NCBI RefSeq assembly: GCF_001640805.2
Contig: NW_026116037.1
Coordinates: 33,718-97,717, forward strand
Length of the DNA: 64,000 nt
From: Lates calcarifer
Lineage: Eukaryota > Chordata > Actinopteri > Centropomidae
Reading direction: 5' to 3'
Both the position numbers and the translations under genes were made by a program. Shown here piece by piece: positions 11,845-38,650 of the stretch (its first letter is position 1; every line of letters begins with the position of its first letter). Under the pieces are notes generated by a model. It saw nothing but the letters and a program-made list of their open reading frames with translations. It ran no database searches and was not told the DNA's origin.

Positions 11845-14460
11845 GAATTTATATCTGATGAGAATGTAAATATGTAAATGATCTAGACGTCACAAATGGT
11901 TACAAAGAAAGAAATTTACAATTACATAGAATTCATTGAAAACTACATTGGTCCTCTGAGAAACTTTGTTTTGATCGATGTAGTTTTTGTTAGAAATTTG
12001 ATGTTGTTCCAACCCAGCAGAGTTTAACCATCCACCACCACTGAAATGAAGAAATCAATGTAAGTTTGACTGACACAGGATTCTTCTTCAGTTTTATAAA
12101 CACATGACCAGGAGTTAAAGTGGGATTTGAAAGATGGAGGAAACATGATGAGGTGAAACAAAGTCAACATTTAAATTATCCACAGGGACTGGTGCAGGGC
12201 TGGGAGGAATAACAGAATAACAAGCTCACAGAGGGGGCCAGTAAAAACTAAGAAGACTTACTGACAGTCCACTGGCCCACATTATTGTGCATGAAACCGA
12301 TCGTTCCAGATTGTTGCAGTTGATTTTCACCCCTGCACATCACTGGACGTATCCTCACTAACTCTAGAACAGCCTGTACTTAATATATCTCTGAACACTC
12401 ATACCCACAAAAACTGGAGCACACTGTCAGCACTTCACTGACACCAGGGAAAAACAGCACTCATGGCAGGGATTTTAAACAGCCACAGGTTACAAGTCTA
12501 CTGGACAGTCAGTTTGTAATAACCCCTCACTACCTGATTATCTTTTCTCACAGTTTGAGGTCACAGACAACAGTTATGCTCCTTTGAAGTGCCACCACTG
12601 CCACTGTTGCTTGTCAACTCACACCAGCTGCATCATGGGAAATGCAGTTTTTAGTAAGTGAAGAAAGTGAAGTATTTCGTTTGCTTTTCTGGTGTTGTTT
12701 ATGAACACAGAGAGACTGTACTTACTGGTCATGTACAAGATGTGAGGCAGAGCATATTTATTTTATTCAGTATTTTGCTTTATATTGTTAATATTTCCAT
12801 TTCCACTCAAAATAATATGATATAATAATATGCTTTAAACTCTTAGAATAGCTCCAACCAGAGCTGCAGGTATACATGAGGGGGCAGTCAGAAAGTAGAA
12901 GGGATCATCATGGGTACATGTCATGCTACAGCAGCAGTTTTATGGGGAAGTATTTTACACACATTTTGTGGAAGGCATTTTTAATTTTTAAATAGTGTTT
13001 TCTCCATAAAACATAACATCAAAGTTCTCTCATAACATAACATACAGTGTCTCAATTGGATGAGCCTAATTCTCAAAATTTGAACTTAACAGTAAGACCA
13101 TAGCCAATATTTATAAAACTTATAGTCTCATAAAAAATAATTTCACCAAACTTTTTCTCAAACTAATGTGTAACACCTCTGTGCTTCTGTAGCTGAGCTA
13201 TCTCCTGTTTAGCTACTTAGCTAACATTACCTGAACCAACACTCTGTACGTTCAGCAACTGTAATGTTGGTTCATTTTACCTGGAGTTTTTCTTCTTCTT
13301 TTTTTTTTTTAATCCACAGTGTTTCCACACACATGATTTAACTCTGTGTTTAGAGAGAATAAAGTGAGCGAGCCTTCAGCCACGGAGACAGACTCAGGCT
13401 GTGTTTGAAACCTCATACTAACGTACTATTCACAGTAAGTCTGACATCAGAGTTAGTATGTACTGTGTTCACACTGCATAGTATGCGAATTTTTGTGTAC
13501 GCGAGAAATGCCCGGATGTGTACTAAATCAGCAATCAGCAATTTCAGAGTATGCACTGTGAGCTTACTGCATATACTCAACTGCCCCACAATGCATTGTG
13601 TACAATGACGGACCTTATAAGCAATATTTAAGAATCATAATAATAATAGTGATAATAATAACTGGTTTTAATGAAAGAGACCTTTTTCTTTTTTCTTATT
13701 TTCCCCCAGTCTTAGCAGTTTACATCACGTTAATTTACTGGGAGCTAGCAATCTGACTGAAACTTGATGTGTGTTAATACTTCTGAGGGAAATCCAGAAT
13801 TGATGTACATCTGGATAATGTACCGCAGACGCCTCTGTCGTCTCCCTGCTGTGAGTGACAGTGACTGAAATAAATATAGTAAAACATGCCAGTGTGTGTT
13901 TGCTACTAAGAGTAACTGCACGGCAGTACTGACATGACGGTTTTGCGCGTTGTAACCGTTCCCACCATGGAGAGTACCGAAGGAGAACTGGATGGGCGAA
14001 AACTCAAAGTGACAGCTACCTCTGAGCAGTATGGAGCAGCAGATGCAGCTCACTGTTTGTGATGAGCAGCTAACTGTCATATCGGCTGTCATTCACTGGG
14101 CCGGAGGTGCGCACAAACCTGATGGCACACATAAATGTATTTTTAAAAAATGTATTTTACTGGAACTGGCCCGCCCAGGCCCATTACTGGCTATGTGTCT
14201 GATATTAACGATTATTGCCATTTGCAATCATCCCGATGGTGGAAATTCACTATGACCCACTTACTGTGTTTTATCATGACGGGCGATAACCTTTGTTGGT
14301 TTAGTTGGTTCAGCTCCTCACATTATTAAATCTGACCCTGAATCTGCAGATCAAACGTCCAGATGAAGGACACACAGATAAATGTCGATCAATAACATTT
14401 TACTGATAATAATTTACAGTCTCCTGAAGTTCCCTGTGAGTTTCTGTCCCAGCAGCAGTC
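11845..14460. other. Intergenic region between the class II genes
   Basis: No supported exon. About 13395-13620 (CATACTAACGTACTATTCAC and what follows) looks like a fragment of a dispersed fish repeat, but I cannot name it. The remaining open frames are short and lack splice context or codon structure. Confidence 0.6.
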
Positions 14461-14477
14461 TGAGCCTCAGCTGTCTG

Positions 14478-14494
14478 CCTGGTAACAGGTGACG
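14478..14494 (+). promoter_or_regulatory. X box of the class II beta promoter
   Basis: CCTGGTAACAGGTGACG is close to the class II X1-X2 consensus and lies 86 bp before the class II beta start codon. I do not see a good Y box (ATTGG) between it and the gene. Confidence 0.6.
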
Positions 14495-14579
14495 CTGCAG
14501 GTCATGTGATCATGTCCTCTGGTTTTTAGAGCAGCTCTCAGTCAGACTGTGTCAGTGTTGGTGAAGTGAACAGAGGAAC

Positions 14580-16584
14580 ATGGCTTCATCCTTTCTCAGC
14601 TTCTCCCTCCTCTTCATCGCTGTCTGCTCAGCAGGTAGGATCAATACTCTGATCAATACTCTGATCACTGATCAGTACTCTGATCAATACTCTGACCACT
14701 CATCAATACTCTGATCACTGATCAATACTCTGATCTATACTCTGATCACTGATCAATACTCTGATCAATACTCTGATCAATACTCTGATCACTGATCTAT
14801 ACTCTGATCATTGATCAATACTCTGATCAATACTCTGATCAATACTCTGATCACTGATCTATACTCTGATCAATACTCTGATCACTGATCAATACTCTGA
14901 TCAGTACTCTGATCACTGATCAATTCTCTGATCTATACTCTGATCACTCATCAATACTCTGATCACTCTGTCGTCTGTTCCTCAGATGGATTTCTGAGCT
15001 ACCAGGCCGTTCGTTGTGAGTTTAACTCCTCTGAGCTGAGCGGCATTGAGCTCATCAGCTCTTGGTATTTCAACAAACTGGAAATCATCAGGTTTGACAG
15101 CAGTGTGGGGAAGTATGTTGGATACACTGAGATTGGAGTGAAGAACGCAGAACGATGGAACAGTGGTCCAGAGCTGGCAACAGCGAGAGCTGAGAAGGAG
15201 AGATACTGCCTTAACCACGTTGAAGCTTTTTACCCAGCTGCTCTGTCTAAGTCAGGTGAGAGTTTGTGTGATGATCAGACTGATGGTAAAGACTCTTCCT
15301 CTCTGAATGAACTGACCTCTCTCTGTTTATAATCATGTTAGTTCTTTAACAGTCTAAATGAACAGAGTTTAAACAATGTTTACTCACAAACTCAGAACCA
15401 GATTTATTTGATCTTTACTCAGAAATATTACAGATCAATTTATTTTTACCCTGAGGATTAGTTTGATAGATTATTGTGTTTTTAATGATTCAACATGTTG
15501 TTCTAAACAAAGCTCTCTGCCACCACCTGCTGGTCAAACACCGTTACCTCATTATTATTATTGATGTTGTTAATTTATATATTACCACATTAACGAGGCC
15601 TTGGTTTTATATTTAAATCTATTTTATGACACGTTAGTGAATAAAACTGTTTCATTTAAAACCATGAACATTTCCGAACTTGTTCAGTTTATTCCACATC
15701 ATGTTAGCACAGGGTTAGGGTTGGTTAGCTTCTGTACTGAAGCTTTGTGATGTTTCTGCTCAGTGAAAACTTCAAACATCTGAGGCTGTGGACTGTATTG
15801 TATTCATTTTAACCAGTCCTCCAGATAAACAGGTTTAAAATCCAAAACTGCCAACATGACAACTAAATACTTTAAAGGTCATTCACATTTCTTTACATGT
15901 GATTTATGAGAGATTTGAAATAACGTGTTACATTCATATTTACTGAAAACTGAAAACAGAAACTTCACTGATAAATAATTAAATCTCAAACATTAAATCT
16001 CACACTGGACATCTTCAGTGTCTCTCTGTGTCTTGGTTGAAGCTTGTCTCTAAATGTCCTGTCTAAAGTGTAAATTTAACAGAATACCTGTCTGTCTGCT
16101 CACCTATATATTTATAACAGATATAACAGAAACACACCAATCAGAGGACAGCACTGCTCTAGTTTCTGGACGAGGATCCTCTGTCTGCCTATTGATCTAT
16201 GAAAAAGGTTTAAAACTAATATTTCATTTAATTTAAAAAGTGTCACTGCAGAAAATAAGATTTCCCTTTAATTAAATGTACGAAGTGCAATGCTCTTACA
16301 GCTCCTACAGGTGAAACAGGAGTTAACCTCTAATCTACATGTGATGAGGAGACTGGCAGTAATTTAATCACAGTGGTTATTATGGTGTTGGTACAGCGGA
16401 GGTGTGTACTGTTGTACCGTTTAACACAGATTGAAGCAGTCAGGGTTTGTCAACCTCGACTCTCCTTGATTAGGGTTAGCCCTAACCCTAACCCTTTAGT
16501 TAAATCAGAGGAGGTTAAACTCAGGATGAAGATGTAGATGGATGACAGTTGACGGACGAGGCCTGAAGTTCCAACTGAAGAGTT

Positions 16585-16627
<43 letters not shown>

Positions 16628-18778
16628 CTACACAGCAGATGTGCAGGATAATTACTCATCAGAGTCCACATTAAGTGTCTGTTTAATCAGTTTCCATATA
16701 CTTAGATATCACTGCTATATTTGTGTCCTTTACACCTCAGCATTAACTAAGAACAGTTTGTGTTAGCCTGCAGCACCTAGCTAACCAACACTGTGTGGTT
16801 ATCAGGCATCTCCAGCACAGTAAATTACTAATTACTGAGTAATATCACATTAACACCTTTATCCTCATCAACATTATATCGACTGGTTTTGGTAAGAGTT
16901 TAAGTTTCAGACGTGCTAAACGTAGCTAACACGCTAATGAAACACATTCAGCAGCTTTGTAACTCACCCAGTTTTTACCTTCAGCTTCCAAACAGGAAAC
17001 AGCAGGTAAGTGAAAAAACAAAGATGGCATCAAACTAAGATGACCACCTCACTCTATTTAAAGGGACAGTAGCACAACATCAGTCTGAGGCTAAACTTAA
17101 TGCTTTAGAAGTGATTCCTCTGTGCTGCCACCTTAGAATTTGATTTTTCATTGGATAAAACCAGAGTCAGGAGGCGAAACACATTGGTGCAACTTTATTA
17201 TAAAAGTAGTGTGGAAATAACTTGGATAGTTAAAATACCCTGGTTACATGAGCATAAGAGAGAAGATCTATCAGGGTCTGTTAATCTCTGAGACGCTTCC
17301 TGCTGGAGACTCTGCCTCAATAATTATAATAATTATAATCATGTTTCTGTGTTCCAGTCAAACCCTCTGTGGTAATGAGCTCCACGACGCCCCCTGCTGG
17401 TAAACATCCTGCCATGTTGGTCTGCAGCGTCTACGACTTCTACCCCAAACAGATCAGAGTGAGCTGGACCAGAGACGGACAGGAAGTCACCTCTGATGTC
17501 ACTTCCACTGAGGAGCTGGCAGATGCTGACTGGTACTACCAGGTCCACTCTCACCTGGAGTACACTCCCAGGTAGGTCCAGGTCCTGGTTCAGTTAGGTC
17601 CAGGTGGGTCCAGGTCCTGGTTCAGGTTTAGTTAGATCCATGTCCAGGTAGGTCCAGGATCAGGTCCAGGTCCAGGTTTAGTTAGGTCCAGGTGGGTCCA
17701 GGTCCTGGTTCAGGTCTGGTTAGGTCCAGTTGGGTCCAGTTAGGTTCAGTTGGGTCCAGTTTGGTCCAGTTGGATCCAGTTTGGTCCAGGTGGGTCCACT
17801 TGGGTCTAGTTGGATCCAGTTTGGTCCAGGTGAGTCCAGTTAGGTCCAGGTGGGTCCAGTTAGGTCCAGTTAGGTCCAGTTGAGTCCAGGTGGGTCCAGT
17901 TGGGTCCAGGTGGGTCAAGTTGGGTCCAGGTGGGTCCAGTTGAGTCCAGGTGGGTCCAGTTAGGTCCAGGTGGATCCAGGTGGGTCCAGTTAGGTCCAGG
18001 TTAGTCCAGTTGAGTCCAGGTGGGTCCAGTGAGATCATCAGTGTAACAGTTGTGTGTGGTTTTGTGTTGAAGGTCTGGAGAGAAGATCTCCTGTGTGGTG
18101 GAGCACGCCAGCCTGAAAGAACCTCTGGTTACTGACTGGGGTAAATACCTGTCTGTCTCTACACCTGTCTGTCTCTACACCTGTCTGTCTGTCTGTCTCT
18201 ATACCTGTCTGTCTCTCTACCTGTCTGTCTGTCTCTATACCTGTCTGTCTGTCTCTACATCTGTCTGTCTCTCTACCTGTCTGTCTCTACACCTGTCTGT
18301 CTGTCTCTACACCTGTCTGTCTCTACACCTGTCTGTCTGCTCACCTGTCTGTCTCTCTACCTGTCTGTCCTCAGATCCGTCCATGCCTGAGTCAGAGAGG
18401 AACAAGATCGCCATCGGAGCCTCAGGACTGATCCTGGGTCTGATCTTATCTCTGGCTGGATTCATCTACTACAGGAGGAAGGCCCGAGGTCAGAGCAGGA
18501 CCCCCAGTCTGAAACCAGTTTACACCCAGTCTGAAACCAGTTTACATCCAGTCTGAAACCAGTTTACACCCAGTCTGAAACCAGTTTACATCCAGTCTGA
18601 AACCAGTTAAAACCAGTTATAATGATGTTGTTTATATTTGTTGTTGTTAATCTTTCCTCTGACTGAAACTAGATCCTGAACAGTGGAGTTTTCTTAGACC
18701 AGTTTGAACTAGTTAAAATAATTCTGTCCCTGTTTTCTTCTCTTTACTCCAGGACGGATCCTGGTTCCCACTAACTGA
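14580..18778 (+). CDS. mhc2b: MHC class II beta chain
   Basis: Partner of the class II alpha chain. Coding exons: 14580-14634 (signal peptide MASSFLSFSLLFIAVCSAG), 14986-15255 (beta-1), 17358-17571 and 18073-18140 (beta-2 split in two), 18375-18488 (connecting peptide and transmembrane), 18753-18778 (tail, GRILVPTN). Total 747 nt, 248 aa, no stops. Beta-1 cysteines are in AVRCEFNSSEL and RYCLNH, with an NSS glycosylation site. Beta-2 cysteines are in LVCSVYDFYPK and SCVVEH. The membrane segment is about GASGLILGLILSLAGFIYY followed by RRK. The intron splitting beta-2 is, as I recall, a known percomorph trait. Introns 1, 3 and 4 are filled with tandem repeats. The gene looks functional and sits 3.8 kb downstream of class II alpha in the same direction. 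Confidence 0.97.
14640..14975. repeat. Intron 1 repeat of class II beta
   Basis: Array of CTCTGATCAATA and CTCTGATCACTGATCAATA units filling nearly all of intron 1. TGATCA occurs throughout. It is not derived from the splice junctions. Confidence 0.95.
15256..17357 (+). other. Intron 2 of class II beta
   Basis: No exon seen. It contains a CA microsatellite at about 16588-16625 and a short CCCTAACCCTAACCCT run near 16480, too short to be telomeric. Confidence 0.7.
17572..18030 (+). repeat. Donor-like minisatellite inside the split beta-2 intron
   Basis: About 30 irregular units of GGTCCAG(G/T)T(G/A)G. Most read CCAG/GTGGGT or CCAG/GTTAGT, echoing the true donor CCCAG/GTAGGT at 17571/17572. 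It occupies almost the whole 501-bp intron. Confidence 0.9.
18150..18370 (+). repeat. CTGTCTGTCTCTACAC tract before the transmembrane exon
   Basis: (CTGTCTGTCTCTACAC)n, pyrimidine-rich on the sense strand, ending at the acceptor CTGTCCTCAG (18374). It provides an oversized polypyrimidine tract. Confidence 0.93.
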
Positions 18779-19247
18779 GGGCAGGATCATAAACCTGGTC
18801 CTGGTCCTAGACCTGATCTGGGACCAGTTTGTCAGATAGAAGAAAAATCAGCTGCTGCTTCTCCTGCTTCCTGTTCAACAGACTCTCAGTGCTGCCACCT
18901 GCTGGACTGGCTGAACACCTGATCCTCAGCTGGTCTAAACCTGATCCAGGACTCTGATCCTCTGCTGGTCTAACCCTGATCCAGGACACACCAAATGTGT
19001 GAGACATTCAGGTTCAGTCAGAAACCATCATCAGGACTGTGGTGTTTCCTGTGACAGTCCTGGATCAGGTTTAATCTGGACTCAGGATCTGAGCTCTGCT
19101 TCACCTTCACCTCATGTTTCTTTAGTTGAATATTTTACAGAACCTAACTGAATCATTTTCTCTGCTTTAACATCATGTAATCACTGGGTTTAAATGTTTT
19201 TCACTGAGATTGATTTGTTTGTTTCTGCTGAAGATGAATATTTTAAC

Positions 19248-19253
19248 AATAAA
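19248..19253 (+). terminator. Polyadenylation signal AATAAA, class II beta
   Basis: AATAAA in ACAATAAACAG, 470 nt after the class II beta stop codon; the best signal in the 3' region. Confidence 0.6.
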
Positions 19254-19259
19254 CAGAAA

Positions 19260-20770
19260 ATTCTGTGGAGTCATTGAAGAGTCAATATTAACTAGAGATT
19301 AACATATTTTATATTTTACAGATAAATGTTAAATAAGAGAACGAGGCAGCTGCTGCTGGAGAATTATGAAAAACTTTTATAAAATACAAGCTGTTTTACA
19401 CTGAAAGCAGATTGGAATATTTTTTCTTCACTGTCAGATTTTTTTAGCATTTTGAAAAGAAAAGACTATTAAGACCCTCTCAAGACATAAGTTACAGAAA
19501 TTAATCACATGAGCTTTAGTTTAAGTTTTTTTTATTTGTCTGTCTCCCCTTTGTCACATCACAGTTACTGAACACTGACAGATCAATGTGTGTCACACCT
19601 GGATCCTACACTGTGATGTCACCCATCAGGCTCCACCCCTCAGGTGACCTGTTGTAAAGTTCAGTTTAAAAAGTCAGAGTGAAGCTTCATCACCATATAT
19701 GGGCGTAGAGGCTCTACAGGCCCATCACATCTGCTCAGTTCAGTCACCATGGTAACCAGAACACTTGATGACATCATCAGTCAATAAATGGATCAGCATG
19801 CAGCAGGGGGCTTCACAGGTTGTCATGGTTACTGAAAGGTCAGGGCTTAGACTGACCTCTGACCTGAGCAGAAACAAACCTCCTAGCCCCTCCCCCAGAG
19901 ACTGAGAGAGGAGAGGCAGGGTTTAGACTGATGCTACACTTCACTAACTAAAGCTAGCTATGGTGAACAGGCTACCGATGCTAATTAGCCTAACAAACGC
20001 CTGATCCAGCTAACGGCTAATGAGCAGCTGATTGGTTCAGATTGTCGTCACAGATTTTGATCCCTGATAAAACTAAATGATATGTCAGTTCGGTAGAAAT
20101 CAGTAGAAACTGAATTCAGATCAGTGCAGAGTGTCGATTCAAACATCTGCAGTTAATCTAAGTTTGTAAACAGCTGTGAACGGAGACTTTTATAAACAGA
20201 TGAAAATATCAACAGGATTAAATTTGTGGAGGAAAAATAATCATTTTTAAAACTTAATGGATTCTTTACTACTAAGAAATGAACATCTGATTTTAGGGAA
20301 AAGTAGAGAATAGAAACATAATCTAAAGAGAAAACACTGCAATGTTTTTATAAATACAACAATGATTTACGAGAAAACTGATACTATACTATACTAACTC
20401 AGCTCTTTTCTCATTACTTTACTTTTTTTCATTAATATTTCAAAGAATTAAGTTTTGGGAGAAAATGTCAATAAATTAAGGTAAAATTGCTCAATCTCAA
20501 AAGTTGAAAGATGAAGAGAATTTAGTTTCTTACGTATTAATATATTAAGAGACATCACATCTTGAAAAAAAAGTCATAAATTGTTGGATTGAATTAAGCT
20601 GAATTTCTAAAATGAAAATAATCAGTCTAAACTCACTGTTCATCAGTTTGATCATGTTCTACTTTTTTTTAATTGATCAGTTAGTTTGGTCTCTGCCCAC
20701 AGCTGGTCAGCTCTGCCTTCCTATTGGTCAAAAATCCTGATTGTCGTAAGTATTGATCAGTTATAGGAAG
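19260..20770. other. Intergenic region between class II beta and pik3ca
   Basis: AT-rich, no supported exon or recognisable element. The genes on either side converge here. Confidence 0.6.
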
Positions 20771-20771
20771 T

Positions 20772-20777
20772 TTTATT
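20772..20777 (-). terminator. Possible polyadenylation signal of pik3ca
   Basis: AATAAA on the minus strand about 460 nt after the pik3ca stop codon. It is the first such motif I noticed downstream. Confidence 0.4.
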
Positions 20778-21121
20778 GCTCTCACAGTGACCACAGTTCA
20801 CTTTGCTGGTTTCAATAAAGTTGGTTTTACTTGAATTCTCCCAACAAACATACGTTTATAAACTGTCACAGCTGATTCTCAATAAAGTTTGATTCAAATG
20901 TACGCTACGACTAAGTTTTTTCATTTAAGAAGCTCTGACTGTATTTAGAGCAGCTAGCAGAGCTAACAGGCTAACTGTAGCACTGACTGGAAGACATTTA
21001 TGACATCATCACCACCTCCATCATCATCATCAATTTTTTTTCCCAGCATGCCTTTGGCATCCTCTCCCTCTGACGGGTGACCCTGAGATTCATGTTGCTG
21101 TGACAACCAACCCACAACAAC

Positions 21122-21130
21122 GTTGTGATG

Positions 21131-21168
<38 letters not shown>

Positions 21169-21177
21169 CATCACAAC
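21122..21177. repeat. Perfect inverted repeat around a TA microsatellite
   Basis: GTTGTGATGC, a (TA)n core, then GCATCACAAC: the 56 bp are fully self-complementary. It lies 58 nt past the pik3ca stop codon, so in the presumed 3' UTR it would form a long hairpin. A second small hairpin (CGGTTTATATATAAAACCG) follows at about 21181-21200. Confidence 0.9.
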
Positions 21178-21234
21178 ACACGGTTTATATATAAAACCGT
21201 GCGTTGTATATAACAATGTGTTATATATGATGTA

Positions 21235-35271
<14,037 letters not shown>

Positions 35272-35616
35272 GGCAACCGCCAATGACAAGCTGTCTCAGC
35301 ACTGGGCTACCTGGACAGGTGGACAGACAGGTGGACAGACAGGTGAAACACACTCTGACTTTACTGCGTTCACAGTGAAGGAACCAGTTTAGTTCTGTGG
35401 TCCTGGTGGACCCAGAACAGTCCTGTTGGACCCAGAACAGTCTGAGTCTGGTTTTGGAACCAGTTTATTTTGTTTTTCTGTAAAAAATGTTTTTACATTT
35501 TTCTTTGTTTAAATCTTTTCTCATTTCGTCGTTTTTGTTTTTCTTCAATGAATCTGTCAAACAAAGAAAGTGGAACACACACACACACAGGAAACACACA
35601 CACACACACAGGAAAC

Positions 35617-35661
<45 letters not shown>

Positions 35662-36065
35662 CCTTCAGACACTTCCTGTTGACCTGCTGAGTTAAAGGAA
35701 CAGTTTCAACAAACTGAAAATAAAAAGATTGAAACCCTGTCAAACTGAAACAAACAAAATAAATAAAGTTATTTATTAATTAAATGTTAAAAATCTTCAG
35801 GTCAGAAAATCTGTGAATCATTTCAAATATGATATCATATATATAATTATATACATTTCTGATAAACTCTGATAATTCCAGAATAAACAGAGAATTAATT
35901 CATAGTATTTTTACATTACCGTTGTGGTGAATACAGGTGTAAACAGGTGTAAACAGGTGTGACACAACAAACTGAGTCTGTTTGATTTTATAAAAATATG
36001 GGATGGTTGCCATGGCAGCGGCAGTGGGAGCATCACAGACTCTTTGTTCCGCCGCTGTCACTCAC

Positions 36066-36450
36066 CTGAGCTCGAGCCTGTCGGTCCAGCGGCGCGTGCC
36101 TTCGGTCATAGCGTCTGTCTGTCTGTCTGTCTCTGTCTCCGGTCATGTATGAGCCGGTGGATCCATCAGTCACCGTCCCTCCGGGGCACAAAGACCCGAA
36201 TCAAACCGCCGCTGAAAACCAGAGACCTGTCTCTCTCTCTCTGCCTGTCTCTCTGTCCTCCTCTCTGTCTGTCTCTCTCTCTCTGACCGCCTGTCTGCCT
36301 GTCCTCCCGTCTCTCTGTCCCCCTGTCTCTGTCTGTCCGGTCGGTGTCGGTCCCTGTAGCGGGTCTGAGCAGCGGGAGAGAAGCCGCCGTTCACCGGGAG
36401 AAAGAACAATGTGGGGGGGGGGGCGCTCTGTCCTCCTCCTCTCTTAAAGG
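36066..36450 (-). promoter_or_regulatory. pik3ca: Likely pik3ca 5' noncoding exon and promoter
   Basis: A minus-strand donor CTCAG/GTGAGTGAC at 36066/36065 ends a GC-rich stretch (about 36066-36130) with many CpGs, the likely first noncoding exon. A second CpG-rich block, including CGGCGGCTTCTCTCC, reaches about 36450. Between it and coding exon 1 lies an intron (35272-36065) with CA/GT repeats at about 35577-35660 and no other exon that I can see. Confidence 0.5.
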
Positions 36451-36776
36451 GCCAGCAGCCTCAGACAGAGAGAGGTGGAGACAGGAGGTCTCACTCTGTC
36501 ACAGTTACAGAGAACCGACACCGTGAATCCAAGATGGCCGCTCCTCACATCAACAGATCAACAGTAGTGAACCCTCTGCTAATGTTGCTAATGTTGCTAA
36601 TGATGCTAATGCTCTGTTTGTATCAGCTCAGTCTGATCAGTTTTAATAATGTTTCATGAACAGAGTCAGCAGGTCGTCCTGTTGCCATGGTTACCTCCAC
36701 TGAGCTCTGTCAGCCAATCAGAGAGCAGCTTCATCTTAATCCTGTTGTTTTCAGATTCTCTTTGTTTACACCAGAG

Positions 36777-36780
<4 letters not shown>

Positions 36781-36821
<41 letters not shown>
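36781..36821. repeat. GT microsatellite
   Basis: (GT)n about 40 bp between pik3ca and the TSC22-domain gene. I see no gene in 36450-38600. Confidence 0.9.
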
Positions 36822-37463
36822 AGGGGGCGGGGCTTGTTGGATTAAGGATTACAGTTTTCCCTCTCGTCTGTTTTTGTTTTCTCTCCATCTTCATCCTGAT
36901 CATCTGAGGGGCTTTACCCAGCATGCACTGCTGCACCTCCCAGCTCACTGTCAGTCACATCAACAACAACACAAAACAACAACAACATGAGAAAAACAAA
37001 CTGAGATTAAAGTAACAGTAACTGAAACAAAACAACTCTTCTTCTTCTCTGGATTAATTCTTCATGTTTCCTTCCTGCTGACATCACTTCCTGTTACAGA
37101 GACTGGAACAGTTCACTGTCATTAAAGGAACCACAGAGAACTGGTTTAAGTCCTGTTCATCAGATCCACTTCACGGTGAATCCTCCTCAGGGTTCTGGTC
37201 TCTGATCAGTTCTGTTCTATTGATTCCTTTAGGAAACATTATCAATACTCAATAAGTTATTTTTGATCAGGATCCTTTAGCTCTCACATTAACGTCTAGG
37301 ACATCTTTCAGCTGTGTATCAGACCTGGTACTGGTCCATGTACTTTACTTCATTGTTATCAGACTCTGCAGGACGATCACTGACAGGAAACAGGAACAGG
37401 TCAGGTTAGCTCTAACCCTTAGAACAGAGTCCCACAGTGATGATGTGTTTCTGTCCAACCTGA

Positions 37464-38033
37464 AGCTTCAGCCTGGTTCCTCCACAGGAAATAAACTGTG
37501 AGCAGCTAAAGTTTCTGATCCTTCAGGTTCAGTTGATCAGATCATCTTCACAGATGAACACCACTGTTCTGATGTTTGAAGTAAAAAGCTAATGTTAGGC
37601 TATAAACCAACTACACCACGGTCACATGACGTCAACGTCTCCACCACTAAGCTTCCAACTGGTCATTTCATTTAGCTCTGAGCTCTTCTACAAAAGCCTT
37701 TCTTCTTAGAAAGTTAGTGAGAGTTTGAAAGAGCGTGAGTAGAAACACAACGAGGCTGTAAAGGTGGACTGGTGAGTAGATGGGTTTTCATGTTAACGTC
37801 CCCGACAACCTCTGTAGTCTCATTTAGACACTCGTTAGCAACCGCCTTTTTTAAGACACGTAAAAGCTTCAAACATCAGGAGTGGGGGATTTACTGACCC
37901 ATTTTATGTCCGAGGATAAAACCTGAAAATGTCTCAGACCTTATTTCAGACATTTAACCAGAAACACACTGACAACAGGAAGAGCTAACATGCTAACATG
38001 CTAACTGACTTCCTGGTTCTAGGATCAGTCCTG
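37464..38033. repeat. Dispersed repeat, copy A
   Basis: About 500 bp nearly identical to 52811-53370, from AGCTTCAGCCTGGTTCCTC to GACTTCCTGGTTCTAGGA. No long frame, no inverted ends noticed, no poly-A tail. A third partial match (CAGATCATCTTCACAGRTGA, with R = A or G) is near 51400. The class of element is unknown. Confidence 0.9.
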
Positions 38034-38278
38034 CAGGACTCTCTGTTGCCATGGTTACCTCTGTGAGCGACATCATCATCATCAGACTCAGATCTCAGTT
38101 AAACATTATTCATTTATTAGACTCAGTTCTTCATCATCGTCTTCATCACAGAACATCTGGACACAGTCCTGTTGTCATGGTTACCACGCTCCTCGTTAGT
38201 CTGATTATCAGCTGGTCAAACTTGTTACCACGACAACGCTCTCAGGTGAGCAGCGTGTCGTCAGCCAGGTGAGTCTTA

Positions 38279-38383
38279 GTGTGTCAGTGTGTGTATGTGT
38301 GTGAGTCAGTGTGTGTTGTATCAGTCTGTGTGTCAGTGTGTGTGTGTGTGTGTGTGTATCAGTGTGTCTGTGTGTGTGTGTAT

Positions 38384-38421
<38 letters not shown>

Positions 38422-38650
38422 CAGTGTGTCTGTGTGTCAGTCTGTGTATCAGTGTGTGTGTGTGTGTATCAGTGTGTGTTGTGTCTCAGTGTGTGTGTGT
38501 GTGTATCAGTGTGTATCAGTGTGTGTGTGTGTGTGTGTCAGTGTGTGTGTGTGTGTGTGTGTGTCTGTTGTATCAGTGTGTGTGTATCAGTGTGTGTGTG
38601 TCTGTTGTATCAGTGTGTGTGTATCAGTGTGTGTCAGTGTGTGTGTGTGT
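38279..38650. repeat. GTGT-rich microsatellite with TATCAGTGTGTG units
   Basis: About 370 bp of (GT)n broken by ATCA. It starts right at, and inside, the 3' end of the TSC22-domain reading frame. Confidence 0.95.

Noticed and set aside
13745..14092. Minus-strand 115-codon frame between the class II genes
   Set aside because: No domain, no splice context, and lies in dispersed-repeat sequence.
16475..16505. Telomere-like CCCTAACCC motif, also near 29280
   Set aside because: Only two to three units each; chance or a small internal remnant.
17682..18038. Open frames with repeated LDPTGPTW on minus and VRSSWVQLG on plus
   Set aside because: Minisatellite inside the class II beta intron 3.
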